Notes: generated from the letters alone by a model not told the origin. A stretch of DNA of 64,000 nucleotides from Diplonema papillatum (GCA_030068145.1 JAPJBO010000311.1:171713-235712), one strand, 5' to 3'; shown: positions 31,978 through 43,135, numbered from the stretch's first letter. Numbers and translations are program-made.

Positions 31978-32530
31978 ATGCGTGAGCTACTCAGGGCACA
32001 TCGGATTTATCGGGCCACGACTAGCTTCGGCGAACGGCAACGTCCAAATTCACATCCAGATCCCGTGTCTCCACGGGGTAGTACGAGAGGAACTCCCGTT
32101 TCTAGTCCCTGGTATCTACGGTTGTTCGATCGGACAGTGCCGTGATGCTACCACTGGATGGATTATGGCTGAACGCCTCTAAGCCAGAACCCAGTCTAGA
32201 GGAATGCGTAAGTTACTCAGGGCACATCGGATTTATCGGGCCACGACTAGCTTCGGCGAACGGCAACTTCCAAATTCACATCCAGATCCCGTGTCTCCAC
32301 GGGATAGTACGAGAGGAACTCCCGTTGCTACCACTGGATGGATTTTGGCTGAACGCCTCTAAGCCAGAACCCAATGCGTGAGCTACTCAGGGCACATCGG
32401 ATTTATCGGGCCGCGACTAGCTTCGGCGAACGGCAACGTCCAAATTCACATCCAGATCCCGTGTCTCCAACCGGGTCTATACGAGTCCGAATGGACCGGC
32501 GGGCGTAACGCACTGAGGATTTTGAACCAT
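31978..32530 (+). rRNA. Tandem array of 28S rRNA 3'-end fragments
   Basis: Two and a half units, each starting AATGCG(T)GAG-TACTCAGGGC. The first two contain the sarcin-ricin loop string AGTACGAGAGGAAC and later TGGCTGAACGCCTCTAAG, which are hallmarks of the 3' domain of eukaryotic LSU rRNA. Unit 1 (31978-32204) keeps about 45 bases between these motifs that unit 2 (32205-32374) lacks. Unit 3 (from 32375) diverges after GTGTCTCCA. The array is not followed by other rRNA genes and appears to be rDNA-derived debris or a fragmented-LSU locus. Confidence 0.85.
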
Positions 32531-33013
32531 ACGTTTAGTGGCCCAATTCCGTGTAGCAGGCTTTCCCTGGGACCTATGTGTGTATCAGCCAGGGGCCGAG
32601 AAAAAAGGAAACCCTCCGCGCTGGAGATCGCCAGCCGTATAAAAGCGGTCGGAGATACCAGTCGGGCATTCAAGCAGAAGCTGCGCTTTCGTTGCTTTCG
32701 CCTCGCCTTTCTTTGGTTGGGTACTGCGACAGAGCGCATTCAATTGAAGGAAGGCGCCCTGGCGCACAGTGCTAGCGTCAGTTCAAAATGTGAGGCTAAT
32801 CATCACAACTGCAGCCTCCTTTTGTTATTGTACACGTAGCTGAAGCCAAGGACAGCCTATTTGCTTGAACACAGGTGCAAGAATATAAGTAAAGGAGGCA
32901 ATACAAGAAAGGGACTCGTTACGTACTGAAGTTGCATGCAACAAAGTGCTTTGAGTTTCGTGTAGAGACCTAGAGAGAAGAAACCCCCAAGACGCTGGCG
33001 AACGCCTCTCTAG
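32531..33013. other. Gene-free stretch, nothing recognised
   Basis: A GTGTAGCAGGCTTTCCCTGG string near 32553 is also found inverted-side at 37820-37842 as part of repeat B. No gene is recognised. Confidence 0.4.
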
Positions 33014-33271
33014 CGTCTGGAGGCGGTGAGAAGGGTCGTGTCGACAGATCGAAGCACCGGGGACTCGAACAACAAGTTCGTAACGCAGACTGAGCTCGAA
33101 AAGCTCAAACAATCAATCAACGCCCAATACGACTCCTTGAGAAAAGAACTCGCAAACTCCTTGGAAGAATCGGCGAAGACGCAGTCGTGCAAGATAGACG
33201 ACGCGGCTGAGACGTTGCGCAACGACCTCAATCAGATTGATAAGGCGATGTCGAGGCGACGGCGGAGCTAG
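33014..33271 (+). CDS. Short coiled-coil ORF, possible exon
   Basis: An open stretch from an AG at 33012-33013 to a TAG at 33269-33271. It encodes about 85 residues predicted by eye to form a coiled coil (VTQTELEKLKQSINAQYDSL, RKELANSLEESAKTQ, AETLRNDLNQIDKAM), ending in a basic SRRRRS. There is no ATG at its start, so it would need an upstream exon or be a fragment. A further piece at 33437-33530 (+) ends in an acidic then basic tail. The family is unknown and the neighbouring DNA contains repeat J. Confidence 0.35.
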   Translation, partial: RLEAVRRVVSTDRSTGDSNNKFVTQTELEKLKQSINAQYDSLRKELANSLEESAKTQSCKIDDAAETLRNDLNQIDKAMSRRRRS

Positions 33272-33302
33272 CATCGACGTTCGGCGTGATGCGACCGTGC
33301 CG

Positions 33303-33420
33303 GGTGATCGTTTTCCCACTTGTATTTACCCTGTGTATATTCAGGTAAGGAATTCTGATCAACCACCTCTTTTTAGCCCGCGCAAATACATCGAAGGGCA
33401 ACCCCCAAGATTGTTAGTAC
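33303..33420 (+). repeat. Repeat J, second copy
   Basis: Matches 19850-19990 over about 118 bp, including CAGGTAAGGAATTCTGATCA and CGAAGGGCAACCCCC. Confidence 0.8.
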
Positions 33421-33529
33421 TAAAAAAAGGAAAAGGTTGCCCCTTTGAAAAAAAAAAGCCTCAAGTTGCGGACGACGGCACTGACGAAGACTCCACAGAG
33501 GAGGCTCCACCTTCCCGCCGTAAGAGATG

Positions 33530-35300
33530 AGGTAGAAAAAGTCAGACTCACGGTACCGTGCACGTCGTGTGAAGAGTACCGCCAATAATCCAGAAGAGCA
33601 ATCCGGCTGCCGCCCAAATCCGCAATAAAGTGGAGACCAGGGCGCGATGTTTGCGGACCGGTTCCAGAAGAGGTACCGGAGACTTCTGGACCACACGTAC
33701 GCGACGATGAGTCTCCAACGCCCGACAAACGCGAGGAGGCAGCAAGCATTGAGTCATCTCAACACCGCTAGCCGACGCTTTACTTCCTTCATACCGGACT
33801 GCACACCACAGAAAATACTCATGCACTCACGGTGTGCCGGCACAGCTGGAGGGTAAGGAAAGAGTTTATTTTCGAACTCACCCAACACCACAAACTTGAC
33901 AGCCTCCTGCGGCAGGAAGTGTTGATACCACCCGAAGAGGTTGTACAAATCAGGGTCCGTGCTAAACTGACCGCCGAGTGCGTACGTAGCATTCCGCTTC
34001 GGGTTCTCACATGCATCGACACTGCAGTCGGCCACAATTCCTCCCACTATCGTAAGGGTTAAAGGGACAATAGCGCAAGACTTCGAGCTTTCGCGGAAGG
34101 TCCGAAGCTGGTGAATTCTGTAGAGAACTACTACATTACCCGGAACTAGAACTTGTGGAAACCGGGACCACGAGGTGGACATCTCATGAACGGGCTGCTG
34201 CCACTATTATCGCAACCCTCCGTGACGCTCAAGAGTGTCAGCTCAGAACAGAACGGCGTCACACAAAAGCCAAGTCTCGCGACTTACCAGAGATTTTACT
34301 GCTCGGGCTCAGGTTCAGGTCCAATTCGCAGTTGTGCCGTCTGCTAGTGTTGATGTGCCCCCTGACGGCCGTGTGCTGGCAGGTGATGAAAACCGGGAGG
34401 GGGCAGCGCTCAATGCGTCGAGCGAGAATCTACTTGCGGAAGATACCGATGGCTCCGAGGAGGAAGACCAAGTGGCACTTGAACTGGTCCCAACCTCCTG
34501 ATTTTCAGCAGGACGCGCAGGAGTCTTTGTGTCGTGTGATCACACTGCTGTGCAAGAGGAGCCGTGTCCGAGATTGTCGCTTGTTTGCACCGCGAGACTT
34601 GCTCATGCACTAGTGCACGGGCGTCGACGGCCCCTTGATGCAAACGTCTCGCAATTGGCGTGGCGCCCTCCGGAGTGGCTCAGACAGCATGTGCATGCCA
34701 ACCCGGGGACGGAACACGAACAACCGAACGATCATGTGTGTCTTCTGCGTTCGACAGCACCGTTCGAAAGTCGCTTGAGCTGGCCGACTTGGACAGTGAG
34801 AGGACGGGACGGTGTCGGCGGCGTTGTGACGAAACGGCGCACGAAGCCGTAGTACTGCGCTTCGATCATAGGGCATGGCCACATAATGTTGATTACGTGC
34901 GTCGTATCTTTTTCTAAGGTGTATCATCTGAATCCAGTGTGCTCAATCTCAGCAGGGAGGGTAACGAGGGAAGAGTCCCGTTCGAACTTTTCCCGCCATC
35001 CAGTACCATGGTTCGGCGGTCAAAATACAGCTCCGCCGGTTAGAAAGAACAATGAGCTGCTCGTCATGTGGGATAGAGTGCGAAAGGGGCGGCAGGTCAC
35101 GCGGTATGGGCTTTTTTGGGAGGGCGAGCCCAGACAGATCTGGCACAGCGCAGCAACACACCCCGGAGATGCAGCAATTTTGCTTTGATGAGAGGCGAAC
35201 AATGGCGGCAATATTTTTGTTTTGCAAATGAAGCCAAAAGGTGAAACAGCGAAACAGTGACTAGCTAACGTTAGGGAACCTGCCTGCTGACGCTGTTCGA
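33530..35300. other. Stretch with weak coding hints only
   Basis: A 142-codon minus-strand frame (33754-34182) and two overlapping plus-strand frames (34155-34613, 34235-34501) have somewhat protein-like composition; the last ends in an acidic SENLLAEDTDGSEEEDQVAL segment. None shows a known domain, and frames change along the stretch. I do not call a gene. Confidence 0.35.
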
Positions 35301-35570
35301 AAGTCTGATCCACAAAGTAGTAGTAGTAGTAGTAGTAGTTTGAACTTGATATGCAGCAACAATCTGTGACGATAGATTGCACAAGCCGCAACAGACTACC
35401 TCTTTGCACGCGGCATGCTTCAGTCGCTTCCTGCCCCGCGGGTGTCGCGCTTCACGTCCGCTGTGGTACCTGACGAGCCCGAGGAATCACCAGACGATTC
35501 GGCGCAGTCCTTTTCTCCCTCGCAGGTTGTCTCCGCGGCCGAGATCTCATCTCCTCTATGTTCCTTGCCT
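35300..35570 (-). pseudogene. Decayed copy of the Lys/Arg-rich gene with duplicated 3' flank
   Basis: On the minus strand a coding-like segment ends near 35404 with the codons for RAKR and a stop, but the preceding KHDT is disrupted by an indel. Downstream it shares about 100 bp with the copy ending at 36937 (ACAGATTGTTGCTGCATA), and a short AGT microsatellite lies at 35318-35338. It is clearly a duplicate of the same unit. Confidence 0.5.
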
Positions 35571-36705
35571 TAGCCTGCGTCTTCGCGGCTCCGCTTCGGT
35601 TGGGTTCGTGGGCTGTCCACCTTTGGTAGTAGTGTGTGTGCCGTTCTAGTCCAGAGCAAGTCTGGAAGAGAACGGAGCAATCGTTACAAACAAACGAGTG
35701 ACGTTAGGTAGCCGCCTAGGCGGCGCCGATCCGAGCGCACACAGCAGCAGTGAATGCGCGTTCCAAGTGGTCATCTTCGTCACTCGGTTTGCAGTAAAAA
35801 CCGCCAAACCCTGCCTCTCATGCTTCTTCGCTTCTCTGGCGCGGCAAGGACCAGATACTGCCCATTGGCTGCTAAGCACCCCCCGACCGGTCAATTTGCC
35901 ACTCTTGTGGCCCTCTCGCCGGCGGTGCTGTCAGCACTTCGTTTCACGTCGCGTCAAGTACATGATGGGGGATCGGCGACCGCAGCTCAATTAAGGCGCG
36001 GGCAACAGTGTCGCCTCGTGAAGGCCCCCATGACACCTGTTCCACACCGAAAAAAAGAAAACGTGACTTGAAGTGGCGGTTCTCTGCTGGCAAAGCCGGG
36101 CGGTGCTTGGCAGAAGCTGACAAAGTCGGTGTTCTCCTGAAAGAAACTCAGTGCCTCCCGTGGGTTTAGAGTTTTGCGGGAGCTTGCGAGGCGACAACCG
36201 GGACGAGTTCCCGCACAACAGTCAGGCGACGGTGCTCGGGGAGACAGTCACGACCTCGTTCCTGCGAAGCGTTGCTCACCTATTGGTGACTCATCGAACA
36301 GAAGCCTTGCAACAATCGGTGGCATATGTGTTTCGACATTTCGAACCGTGGTGAGATGCTTCGTGGTCGTCAACATCGATGTGTGCCCTGTGGGTTCGGA
36401 GCCTCGCGGTGGAACATAAAGATGGCTCTCAGTGTGCAGGATCAGCGGGGGCTCTCCGGGCTGGATGCCTAGTATATTGCCGGCCGACGGCGGTTTCTTC
36501 TCACAGTCTTCACCGTGCTTCTTGCGATCTGCGCGCTCCCGGAGTACTGTGTTGCGAATCGGATGCTTCGAACGCATGCGTTGGACACCCAGCGCATCGA
36601 AAGCGCTGCGACATGGCTGTCCGCAATACTGGTGGAATCGAGGAGCGCGGACAACAGCTAGTTCCTCGGTTGACAAAACTGTAGTAGTTTGAACTCATGA
36701 ATAGA
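35571..36705. other. Gene-free stretch, nothing recognised
   Basis: Short frames on both strands; no repeat copy or motif noticed. Confidence 0.4.
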
Positions 36706-36706
36706 C

Positions 36707-36852
36707 CCGCCCGGCAATCCCGACTCTCCAATCACGGTCGCGAAAGGGTTGTGCCCGAGAGTAATGAGGTGGGTTGGCCAGGCCCCCATGACGCTTTATG
36801 CACAACGCGGCTACAACACGAGGATGCAGCCATGCTTAGGTGTGCACTCAGC
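36707..36852 (+). repeat. Dispersed repeat I copy
   Basis: Same block order as 17832-17985 and 37165-37345. The two local copies bracket the Lys/Arg-rich ORF at 36931. Confidence 0.7.
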
Positions 36853-36930
36853 CGACAAAAATCGTAGTAATAGTTTGAAACTGTTATGCAGCAACAATCT
36901 GTGACGATAGACTGCACAAGCCGCTACAGA

Positions 36931-37188
36931 CTACCTCTTTGCACGCGTCGTGTCATGCTTCGGTCGCTTCTTGCCCCGCGTACTATTTGTCTCCGGTGCG
37001 TGCTTCACGTCTGAGGTGCAGTTTGATGACGAGGAATCACCAGATGATTCGGCGCACTTCCTTTTCTTCCTCGCAGGTGTATGTGTCGTCTGCCGAAGCA
37101 GCCGGAGACAGCAGGCGCAGGGGGCAGGTCTTGCTTTACTTTTATCTTCTTCGTGGATACCCACCCCCAGGCAATCCCGACTGTCCAA
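36931..37188 (-). CDS. Lys/Arg-rich small protein, paralogue of the 11698 gene
   Basis: Frame ending KKRPKHDTTRAKR and a stop, preceded by PARKKRKCAESSGDSSSS, a basic then Ser-rich stretch. The C-terminus matches the protein at 11698-12072 while the rest has diverged. The apparent start is not an ATG-supported gene start in a clear context, and the first part overlaps repeat I, so the true 5' end may be truncated. Function unknown. Confidence 0.35.
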   Translation of the reverse strand: MDSRDCLGVGIHEEDKSKARPAPCACCLRLLRQTTHTPARKKRKCAESSGDSSSSNCTSDVKHAPETNSTRGKKRPKHDTTRAKR

Positions 37189-37345
37189 TCACGGTCGCGA
37201 AAGTTTTGTGCCCTATAGTGATGAGGTGGTTGCCTAGGCCCCACGTCGCCTTGTACACAACACGGCTACAACACGAGGATGCAGCCCTGCTTAGGTGTGC
37301 ACTCAGCCATCACAGGGCCCCAGTTCTCGCCACTTGACCTGACAC

Positions 37346-37584
37346 AGCTGCCCCCCTGGCGGCCGCAGCAGCAACCTTCGCAATGAAGGCGCGCGCAGCT
37401 GGAGTTTATGTAGGCAATTCCGTACAACAGCTGCCCGAGAGCTCGCTAGGGGGTGTGGCGCTGCTCACCTGTCAGTCTCACAACTGACTGCTCCCCCGAC
37501 AAAAGCCGAAGAGAAGAAAAGGCAGCTTGTTACACGGCAACAGCTGGTCCGAGTCAAGCATGACATGAGGAAAAAGGCCGCTCC
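37346..37584. other. Gene-free stretch, nothing recognised
   Basis: Only short frames; it leads into the inverted copy of repeat B. Confidence 0.4.
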
Positions 37585-37840
37585 TGGTCCAGGAACGTGA
37601 CTGTCAACCACAGCTTGCAAAGCTTGAGTCGGAGGCAGCTCAGTGCCACAACCCCGTCCGCTCTGCCCTGTGGCTGACCGTCTCGACGAGCTTGTGTTCA
37701 GCGCGAGCGCCAGCCCCAAGGTGCGCCAAGCCTTGATGCTTTAGTTTGGGAAATCGGTAGTCATTTGGCCCGTAGGCCCATGGCTCTGCAGTACCGCCGA
37801 ACACGTGAAGCTTGGCTCCCGTGCAGCAGGCTTTCCCTGG
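37585..37840 (-). repeat. Repeat B, inverted copy
   Basis: Reverse complement of the blocks at 2463-2720 and 7860-8090, including GCTTGGCTCCCGTG on the plus strand. A directly repeated GACAAAAGCCGAAGA segment (37498 and 37855) flanks it. Confidence 0.75.
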
Positions 37841-38737
37841 TACCTACTGGCCCCGACAAAAGCCGAAGAAAAGAAAAGACAGCTTGCTACACGGCAACAG
37901 CTGGTCCGAGTCAAGCATGATCGAAGGCGAAGAAGACGCCTTGTGAGGCAAGCGCCACAAGGACATGAGCTCGCGTTCGTCCTGTGACAGGCATCCACAC
38001 ACAGAGATCAGTGATGCCGACAGCAAGGGCTGTGGTCGGGTTGATTCGTAGCATAGGTGGGCGTGTCGTTGTAAAAGGATGACGACAGTTCCCATCAGGC
38101 AGCCCGTTGCGAGCTTCAACTTCGCGCAGCGTGTTTGCAGTCGCTCGGAAAGGGCATGAGAAGAAAGCGCGAACGTGGATGCGGATTCTTCTCTCCTTCG
38201 CATCATTTTGTTTGATGTGAAAGTTCGCCTGGAACTCCGGGGGCTAGTGGGTCTCCGGGTGACCTGCAGATGAAAAAAAATATTTCATGCGCACCGCTCT
38301 AAACGAGACAGATACGCGAGCAAGTGTCGGCGAGTGCCTTCTATCGCTTTGTCGTTTTCGACTACTATACACGTACCTGTCCACGCGGTTGGCCCTTTCG
38401 AGCGTGCGGTCGCCGTGGTAGGTGACGCTCTGTCATTTTGTGCCTCTCTTTTGACGGTGTTTTGGGGGGTTTTCTTCTTCACCACGGGGCTTTGCGGTGC
38501 CGTGCAGTAGCCATCCCCATGGGGAAATGCTCACGCGCATCTGATAAGAGCCGCGGATGGTGGCCTGACACTGACTGACACGCGATGAGGGGTCTTTGAG
38601 ACTCTGCAAACCGGGTTTCGGAGGCCAACGCCGCGAAGTAAGTTGTAGTATGGCTAAAAACTCAGCTGTGAACCCTCAGGCTCTTGATGTCGACGTGGGG
38701 TGGAGGTTGGCCTGTGCGCCGGGCAAAGGCCGCGAAG
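37841..38737. other. Gene-free stretch with a repeat piece
   Basis: At 38222-38270 the block GTTCGCCTGGAACTCCGGGG, then CCGGGTGACC, belongs to the family seen at 15620, 18528, 51130 and 52548. Nothing else was seen. Confidence 0.45.
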
Positions 38738-38850
38738 GGAACGTGTCAGTTAGACTTTGGCGGACACTTGTCGGCATAGCGGAGAACCCCCCCCCTCCCC
38801 CACCTTTTTATTTTTTGACGGACAGATGACGGCATGGCAAACCATGGCTT
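38738..38850 (+). repeat. Repeat E copy
   Basis: AACGTGTCAGTTAGACTTTG, then GCGGACACTTGTCGGCATAG, a C tract and GGACAGATGACGGCATGGCA, matching 6338-6450 block by block. Confidence 0.8.
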
Positions 38851-39009
38851 TGTCCTATAGGCTACTGTGGCCGACGCCCCTCGCCCCCCACCCCCCCCCC
38901 CCAGTGCTGATGCTAAGGCCCCTAAACTCGGCATCGTTGTCAGCCGGACGGCAACGAGGGTGGGTAGGTCCCCCCCCCCCCTAAACACCCCCCCTCCCCA
39001 AGGATGGCA

Positions 39010-39110
39010 ATAATAAAATACACTTGTATTTTATTCGTTGTATTTTATTGTATTTTATTGTATTTTATTCTGGAGAATTTGTATTTAATACAAGTCTGTA
39101 TTTGGAATCC
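39010..39110 (+). repeat. TGTATTTTAT-rich simple repeat, with a related tract at 39970-40075
   Basis: Both tracts consist of loosely repeated TGTATTTTATT units. The sequence between them (39110-39970) has no recognised gene; 39568-39625 is a diverged piece of repeat K. Confidence 0.7.
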
Positions 39111-40309
39111 CATTTGCCTGTAGTTGACATATCTTTATTTTGCCTGTATCCACCTCGTCCAGACGAAAATATCGGGAAATTTCGGAGAAATTCGGGGAGT
39201 TTCGGGGTATTTCCTTTGCGGCGTAAGGACTCGCCATCATCGAAGACAGAGACGTGCACTCCGCGGCGGGCAGAGGTGCAAGATAAGGTACCGTGACGAA
39301 GAGAGGTGGCACGAAGAGGTTGTCACGAAAGTAGTCCTAACCACCAGGACCAGGGGCAGTGAAGGTCGAAGACGGCAATTCGAGCGAGGAGTAAGGTTGA
39401 TAACCAAAATGAGAGGCACGATGGCCATCCTGAAAGCAGGGTTGCAGGATGATGCTTGGGCGAGGATAAGGTTGCTATGGCGACTGGGACAGAGAGATAA
39501 CGCAAGTCCACCTTCTGGGGTGGGCCTCCACCCACCTGCATAAGGTCGTCGACTGACCTTTCCCGAGACGAGTTGGAATGCGGGTACCATCTTTCCGGAG
39601 ATTTCCGGTTCCTCCCGTACTCTACAACTCCCCACATAAGTGAACGTGGACTCCGAAGTGTGACACTGGGTGCACGTAGTCAGAATTCCGTGACGCAGAG
39701 AGGGTGTTCAGCTTCATGGGGTGGCAAAGTGAAAAGCGCCTTCTTGGCGAGAGTCCACGCCACCACAGGGCAGGTCTTGACAAGTTAGTTGCCGATATCG
39801 ACCGGAAAAACAAAGCTGCCGAGGAAACTAAGAAGCGCAAGGAAAAGCAGGCTGAAGCCAAGGAAAAAGTCGTAGATGTAGTCGAGAATCAGGGATCATT
39901 TAGAGTCACACACACAAAGACATGTCAAAAAACATCAACCACAAGGCAGCTGCACTGTAGCCTACAGGGTCTGAATTTTATTCTGTATTTAATTGTATTT
40001 AATTGTATTTTATTGTTTTATTGTTTTATTGTATTTTATTATTGAATTTGTATTTAATTATTTGACCCTTGTATTATACCATCTTTGCCCCTCCCCCCCC
40101 CCTCCTGCAGGGCCTGTGTGCAGCAGAGTGGTGACCGCTCCAAGGTGGTTTCCTCAGCAGCGACCAAGAAAAAAAAAATTTTTTTGGCCCAAATCCTCCC
40201 AAAAAAGCACTCGAAAAAAAGAATTGACCCACTTTTTCCACCATTTCCCAGGGTTAGCAACTTCGTTTTGGGTCTCAGGCTTAGTATCAGCACTGCCCCC
40301 CCCCCCCCC

Positions 40310-40425
40310 CCCCTTTTTATCCCGGTGGCGGACATATGGCGGCACGGCAAACCATAAACAATAAGGTCTGAGACCCCTCCCCGTGCCGGACATTGTCCGC
40401 CAAAGTCTAACTGACACGTTCCCGA
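40310..40425 (-). repeat. Repeat E, inverted copy
   Basis: Contains CCGCCAAAGTCTAACTGACA (plus strand), the complement of the usual start, and the GGCGGACATATGGCGGCACG block shared with 18331-18350. Confidence 0.75.
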
Positions 40426-41084
40426 AGTAAACAAAACACTTGGCGTTGAATCCACGGGCTCTTTGATGTAGAAACCCTCACCTCACAGGAATCCGAAGCT
40501 CATACGAACGACGTTCTATCGATGGCTTCGACTTTGGGGGGGACAAGCCCCCTGCGAAGGTCTGGTACGCAAGGAGTTGTGTACTGCGTGAATACAACCG
40601 AGCTTTGCTGGCAGCGGCGCCGATGTCTTCCGCTGGTGACGGGAGCGGCAGCGACAGGCTATTCTATGCAGCTCCAGAAAATAGGGATGAACATAGACCG
40701 TGGTGCAACGCGACGGACCGTGTTAGACAGCGTAGGCAATACGATGCGGTTCTAGGGGATAGGTGCGAACCTGAAAGACTGTGGTGCAACGTGAAGGGCC
40801 GTGCTAGTGAAGTTAGAATGCAGAATATATGTAGCAATGCGCATTAGGCACAAGGCGACGACTTCTTCGATCGTACCGTGTCGTGCTTCAGCATAACATC
40901 GTCGTTCACGGTCGATTTGCGTCCTTTCCTTTCCATGCCGGTGTGCACGCTCTATGAACCCTCCCTTCGATTTCACGCGCAGCACTGGACACTCCTTCCG
41001 TTGGAGGGTCGTCATCCCTTGTCTTCGCCGTGTTAGACAGCGGCAGGCGTTCCACGGGATACCGGTGGACCGAATATAATATAT
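40426..41084. other. 3' flank of the PPR gene, no gene recognised
   Basis: A minus-strand string near 40870-40900 encodes KHDTVRSKK, faintly like the C-terminus of the Lys/Arg-rich family. Otherwise nothing was seen. Confidence 0.35.
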
Positions 41085-42218
41085 CTACGAGCCGCGGGCG
41101 GCAGGTTCCTGACGGAAGTCCCGCAGCAACTGGCGGTAGTTGTCGAAGGCGGCCGTCGACGCTCGCTCCGCCTTCGCCAACCCGACCAGCCGCTCGACTT
41201 TGTCGGCAACGTCGTCACCCGTCTGCGTGGCGTGCACGTAGTACGCCTTCATCATGCTCGTGAACAGACTCTTGCTCTGCAAGAATCCCTCCGCGCGCGC
41301 CTGCTGGAACGCAGCCTCCGCAGCGGCCAAGCACCGGCCGGTAGACTGCTTGACGATGATGTCAAACGTCGTCGGGTTCGACGGGATCCTGTCAGCTTGC
41401 TTCCGCGCGAGGACTGCCCGCAGGGTCGGCACGTCGGGGGCCGCGAGGAGAAGCTCGTTGTACGTCCGCACGCTCCTCGCATCCAGCTTGCTGTGGTACA
41501 GCGCAGCGAGCCGGTACGCCTCGGTCGGCGACAGGGAAGGAGGGCCCCCCGCGGGCTGCCGCCGCGCAAACCGCCGCACAGTCGAGAGGGCCGCGAAGTA
41601 CACAATCGAGCGCTCCCTCGGGTCCCTCAGCTTCGAGGCGGCGGTCTGCACCGTCTGCTGGAGTTCTGTCGCGTTGCGGGACGTCTTGACGCACATCGCC
41701 CACGTGCGACCGTCCGGCTTGACCTTCTGCTTGTGCAGTTCGGCCATCACGTTGCGGAACGCTTGCATGTCTTCCCGGTACAGGTGGTACAGCAGGAGGG
41801 CGTTGAATATGGCCAACGCGAACGGTGGTCTTGCCAAGGACAGAACCTCGTTCAAGTCATGGTTCCCCGGAGCCCTGGCCATGGCCTGCAGCCTGAGCAC
41901 GAGGGCTGTGGTGGTCACGGCGACGCCGGCGCTGCGCATGCGGTGGTAGACAGAGTGAACCGTTTCGTACTGCCGCGTGTCTGCCGCCAGCTTCATCACC
42001 GACTGGTACGCGCCGGGGCCGGCGGCAGCTCTGCACGCCTCCATCTTCTCGAGCAACTCGAGCCCGACCCGCATCGTGTCGCACTGCTCCTTGTGCAAAT
42101 CGCCCCTGTGCTTCACCTTCCGCAGCAGCTCCACCACCGCGTCGTTGCACATCTGCTGCGTCCAGCTTGCGTTCGGCTGCGCCGCGGGGTGGGCGAGCGT
42201 GCGCCCTGCCTTCCTCAT
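41085..42218 (-). CDS. PPR-like helical-repeat protein
   Basis: A complete 377-codon frame from ATG to TAG. The sequence consists of paired helices in the style of pentatricopeptide repeats: SVMKLAADTRQYETVHSVYH followed by RMRSAGVAV; FNALLLYHLYREDMQAFRNV followed by MAELHKQKVKPDGRTW; TYNELLLAAPDVPTLRAVLA; FTSMMKAYYVHATQ. PPR proteins bind RNA in mitochondria or plastids; the Arg-containing N-terminus could be a mitochondrial signal, but that is inference. The composition is GC-rich like the other real genes here. Its first 105 codons and about 240 bp of upstream DNA are duplicated at 42826-43262. Neighbouring genes give no functional clue. A TPR-like protein is the main alternative. Confidence 0.72.
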   Translation of the reverse strand: MRKAGRTLAHPAAQPNASWTQQMCNDAVVELLRKVKHRGDLHKEQCDTMRVGLELLEKMEACRAAAGPGAYQSVMKLAADTRQYETVHSVYHRMRSAGVAVTTTALVLRLQAMARAPGNHDLNEVLSLARPPFALAIFNALLLYHLYREDMQAFRNVMAELHKQKVKPDGRTWAMCVKTSRNATELQQTVQTAASKLRDPRERSIVYFAALSTVRRFARRQPAGGPPSLSPTEAYRLAALYHSKLDARSVRTYNELLLAAPDVPTLRAVLARKQADRIPSNPTTFDIIVKQSTGRCLAAAEAAFQQARAEGFLQSKSLFTSMMKAYYVHATQTGDDVADKVERLVGLAKAERASTAAFDNYRQLLRDFRQEPAARGS

Positions 42219-42455
42219 GGACCGCCCTTATTTGTGCTACCGTCGATCCCGAAGAAGGACGTACTTTTTGTTTGTGTTTGCCGGCGGTTCCGCTTTTGTT
42301 TCTTCTTCTTTGTCCGGGCTCACATGTTCGGCCGATGATGAGTGGGGGGTGGTTGTGTGGCCTGCTTGTGATTGCTGGTAATCTGTGCAGAGCTTTTTTA
42401 CACCGCGCACTGGGACCAAGAACGAGCTTCCCTCTCCCAAGCTCTATCCCACAGC
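42219..42455. other. Upstream flank of the PPR gene (duplicated)
   Basis: About 190 bp of this flank, including GGGCTCACATGTTCGGCCGA and GTGTGGCCTGCTTGTGATTG, recurs at 43139-43262, so the duplication includes the putative promoter and 5' untranslated region. Confidence 0.6.
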
Positions 42456-42459
42456 CAAT

Positions 42460-42725
42460 CGGTAGCAACGATGGGCGGTGTGTACAAATGGCAGGGACAT
42501 ATTCAGGTGCAGGCTGATGACTTGCGCCTACTAGGCATTCCTCATTCAAGGAGAATGATTGCAATCATCGATCCTGACTTATAGCGCGCGGAAAAGCGAG
42601 CCAATAGCAGGTCTGTGATGCTCTTAAATGTCCTAGGCTGCACGCGCACTACACTGACGCAGTAAACGAGTTTGAGAGCCTTCCGGCTACCTATCTTGAA
42701 GAGGATGGGAAATCTTTTGAACTTA
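42460..42725. rRNA. 18S rRNA fragment with an internal inversion (pseudogene)
   Basis: 42460-42582 is the minus strand of the 3' part of 18S rRNA: it contains the complement of the universal decoding-region string (GGGCGGTGTGTACAAA on the plus strand) and of AATTCC-type helix 41-43 sequence. The next segment, 42583-42725, is instead on the plus strand: AGCAGGTCTGTGATGC, then TTAAATGTCC, then GCTGCACGCGCACTACACTG. In a normal 18S gene these two segments are on the same strand, with the second preceding the first. One segment has therefore been inverted in place. Confidence 0.88.
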
Positions 42726-42825
42726 CAAGTGCGTAGATGTTGCTCCAAACGAACAACACCAGACCTGAGTAGAAACCTGGTAGGTACATTGATGGGATTG
42801 ACAACTTCAACGGCCTCATTTGGAG

Positions 42826-43135
42826 CCCTGGTAGTCGCGGCGACGCCCGCGCTGCGCATGCGGTGGTAGACAGAGTGAACCGTTTCGTACTGCCGGGTGT
42901 CTGCCGCCAGCTTCATCACCGACTGGTACGCGCCGGGGCCGGCGGCAGCCCTGCACGCCTCCATCTTCTCGAGCAACTCGAGCCCGACCCGCTCGTGTCG
43001 CACTGCTCCTTGTGCAAATCGCCCCTGTGCTTCACCTTCCGCAGCAGCTCCACCACCGCGTCGTTGCACATCTGCTGCGTCCAGCTTGCGTTCGGCTGCG
43101 CCGCGGGGTAGGCGAGCGTGCGCCCTGCCTTCCTC
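42826..43135 (-). pseudogene. Truncated duplicate of the PPR gene
   Basis: Nearly identical to 41905-42215 (codons 1 to about 105). The start codon position has ACG where the gene has ATG, a one-base deletion in the CGCATCGTGTCG segment shifts the frame, and a changed codon follows in AAC. The copy ends abruptly in unrelated sequence at 42826. It is therefore a dead duplicate. Its upstream flank (43139-43262) is also copied. Confidence 0.85.

Noticed and set aside
41232..42338. 368-codon plus-strand frame opposite the PPR gene
   Set aside because: His/Arg/Leu-rich antisense composition without motif; the minus frame has helical-repeat structure.
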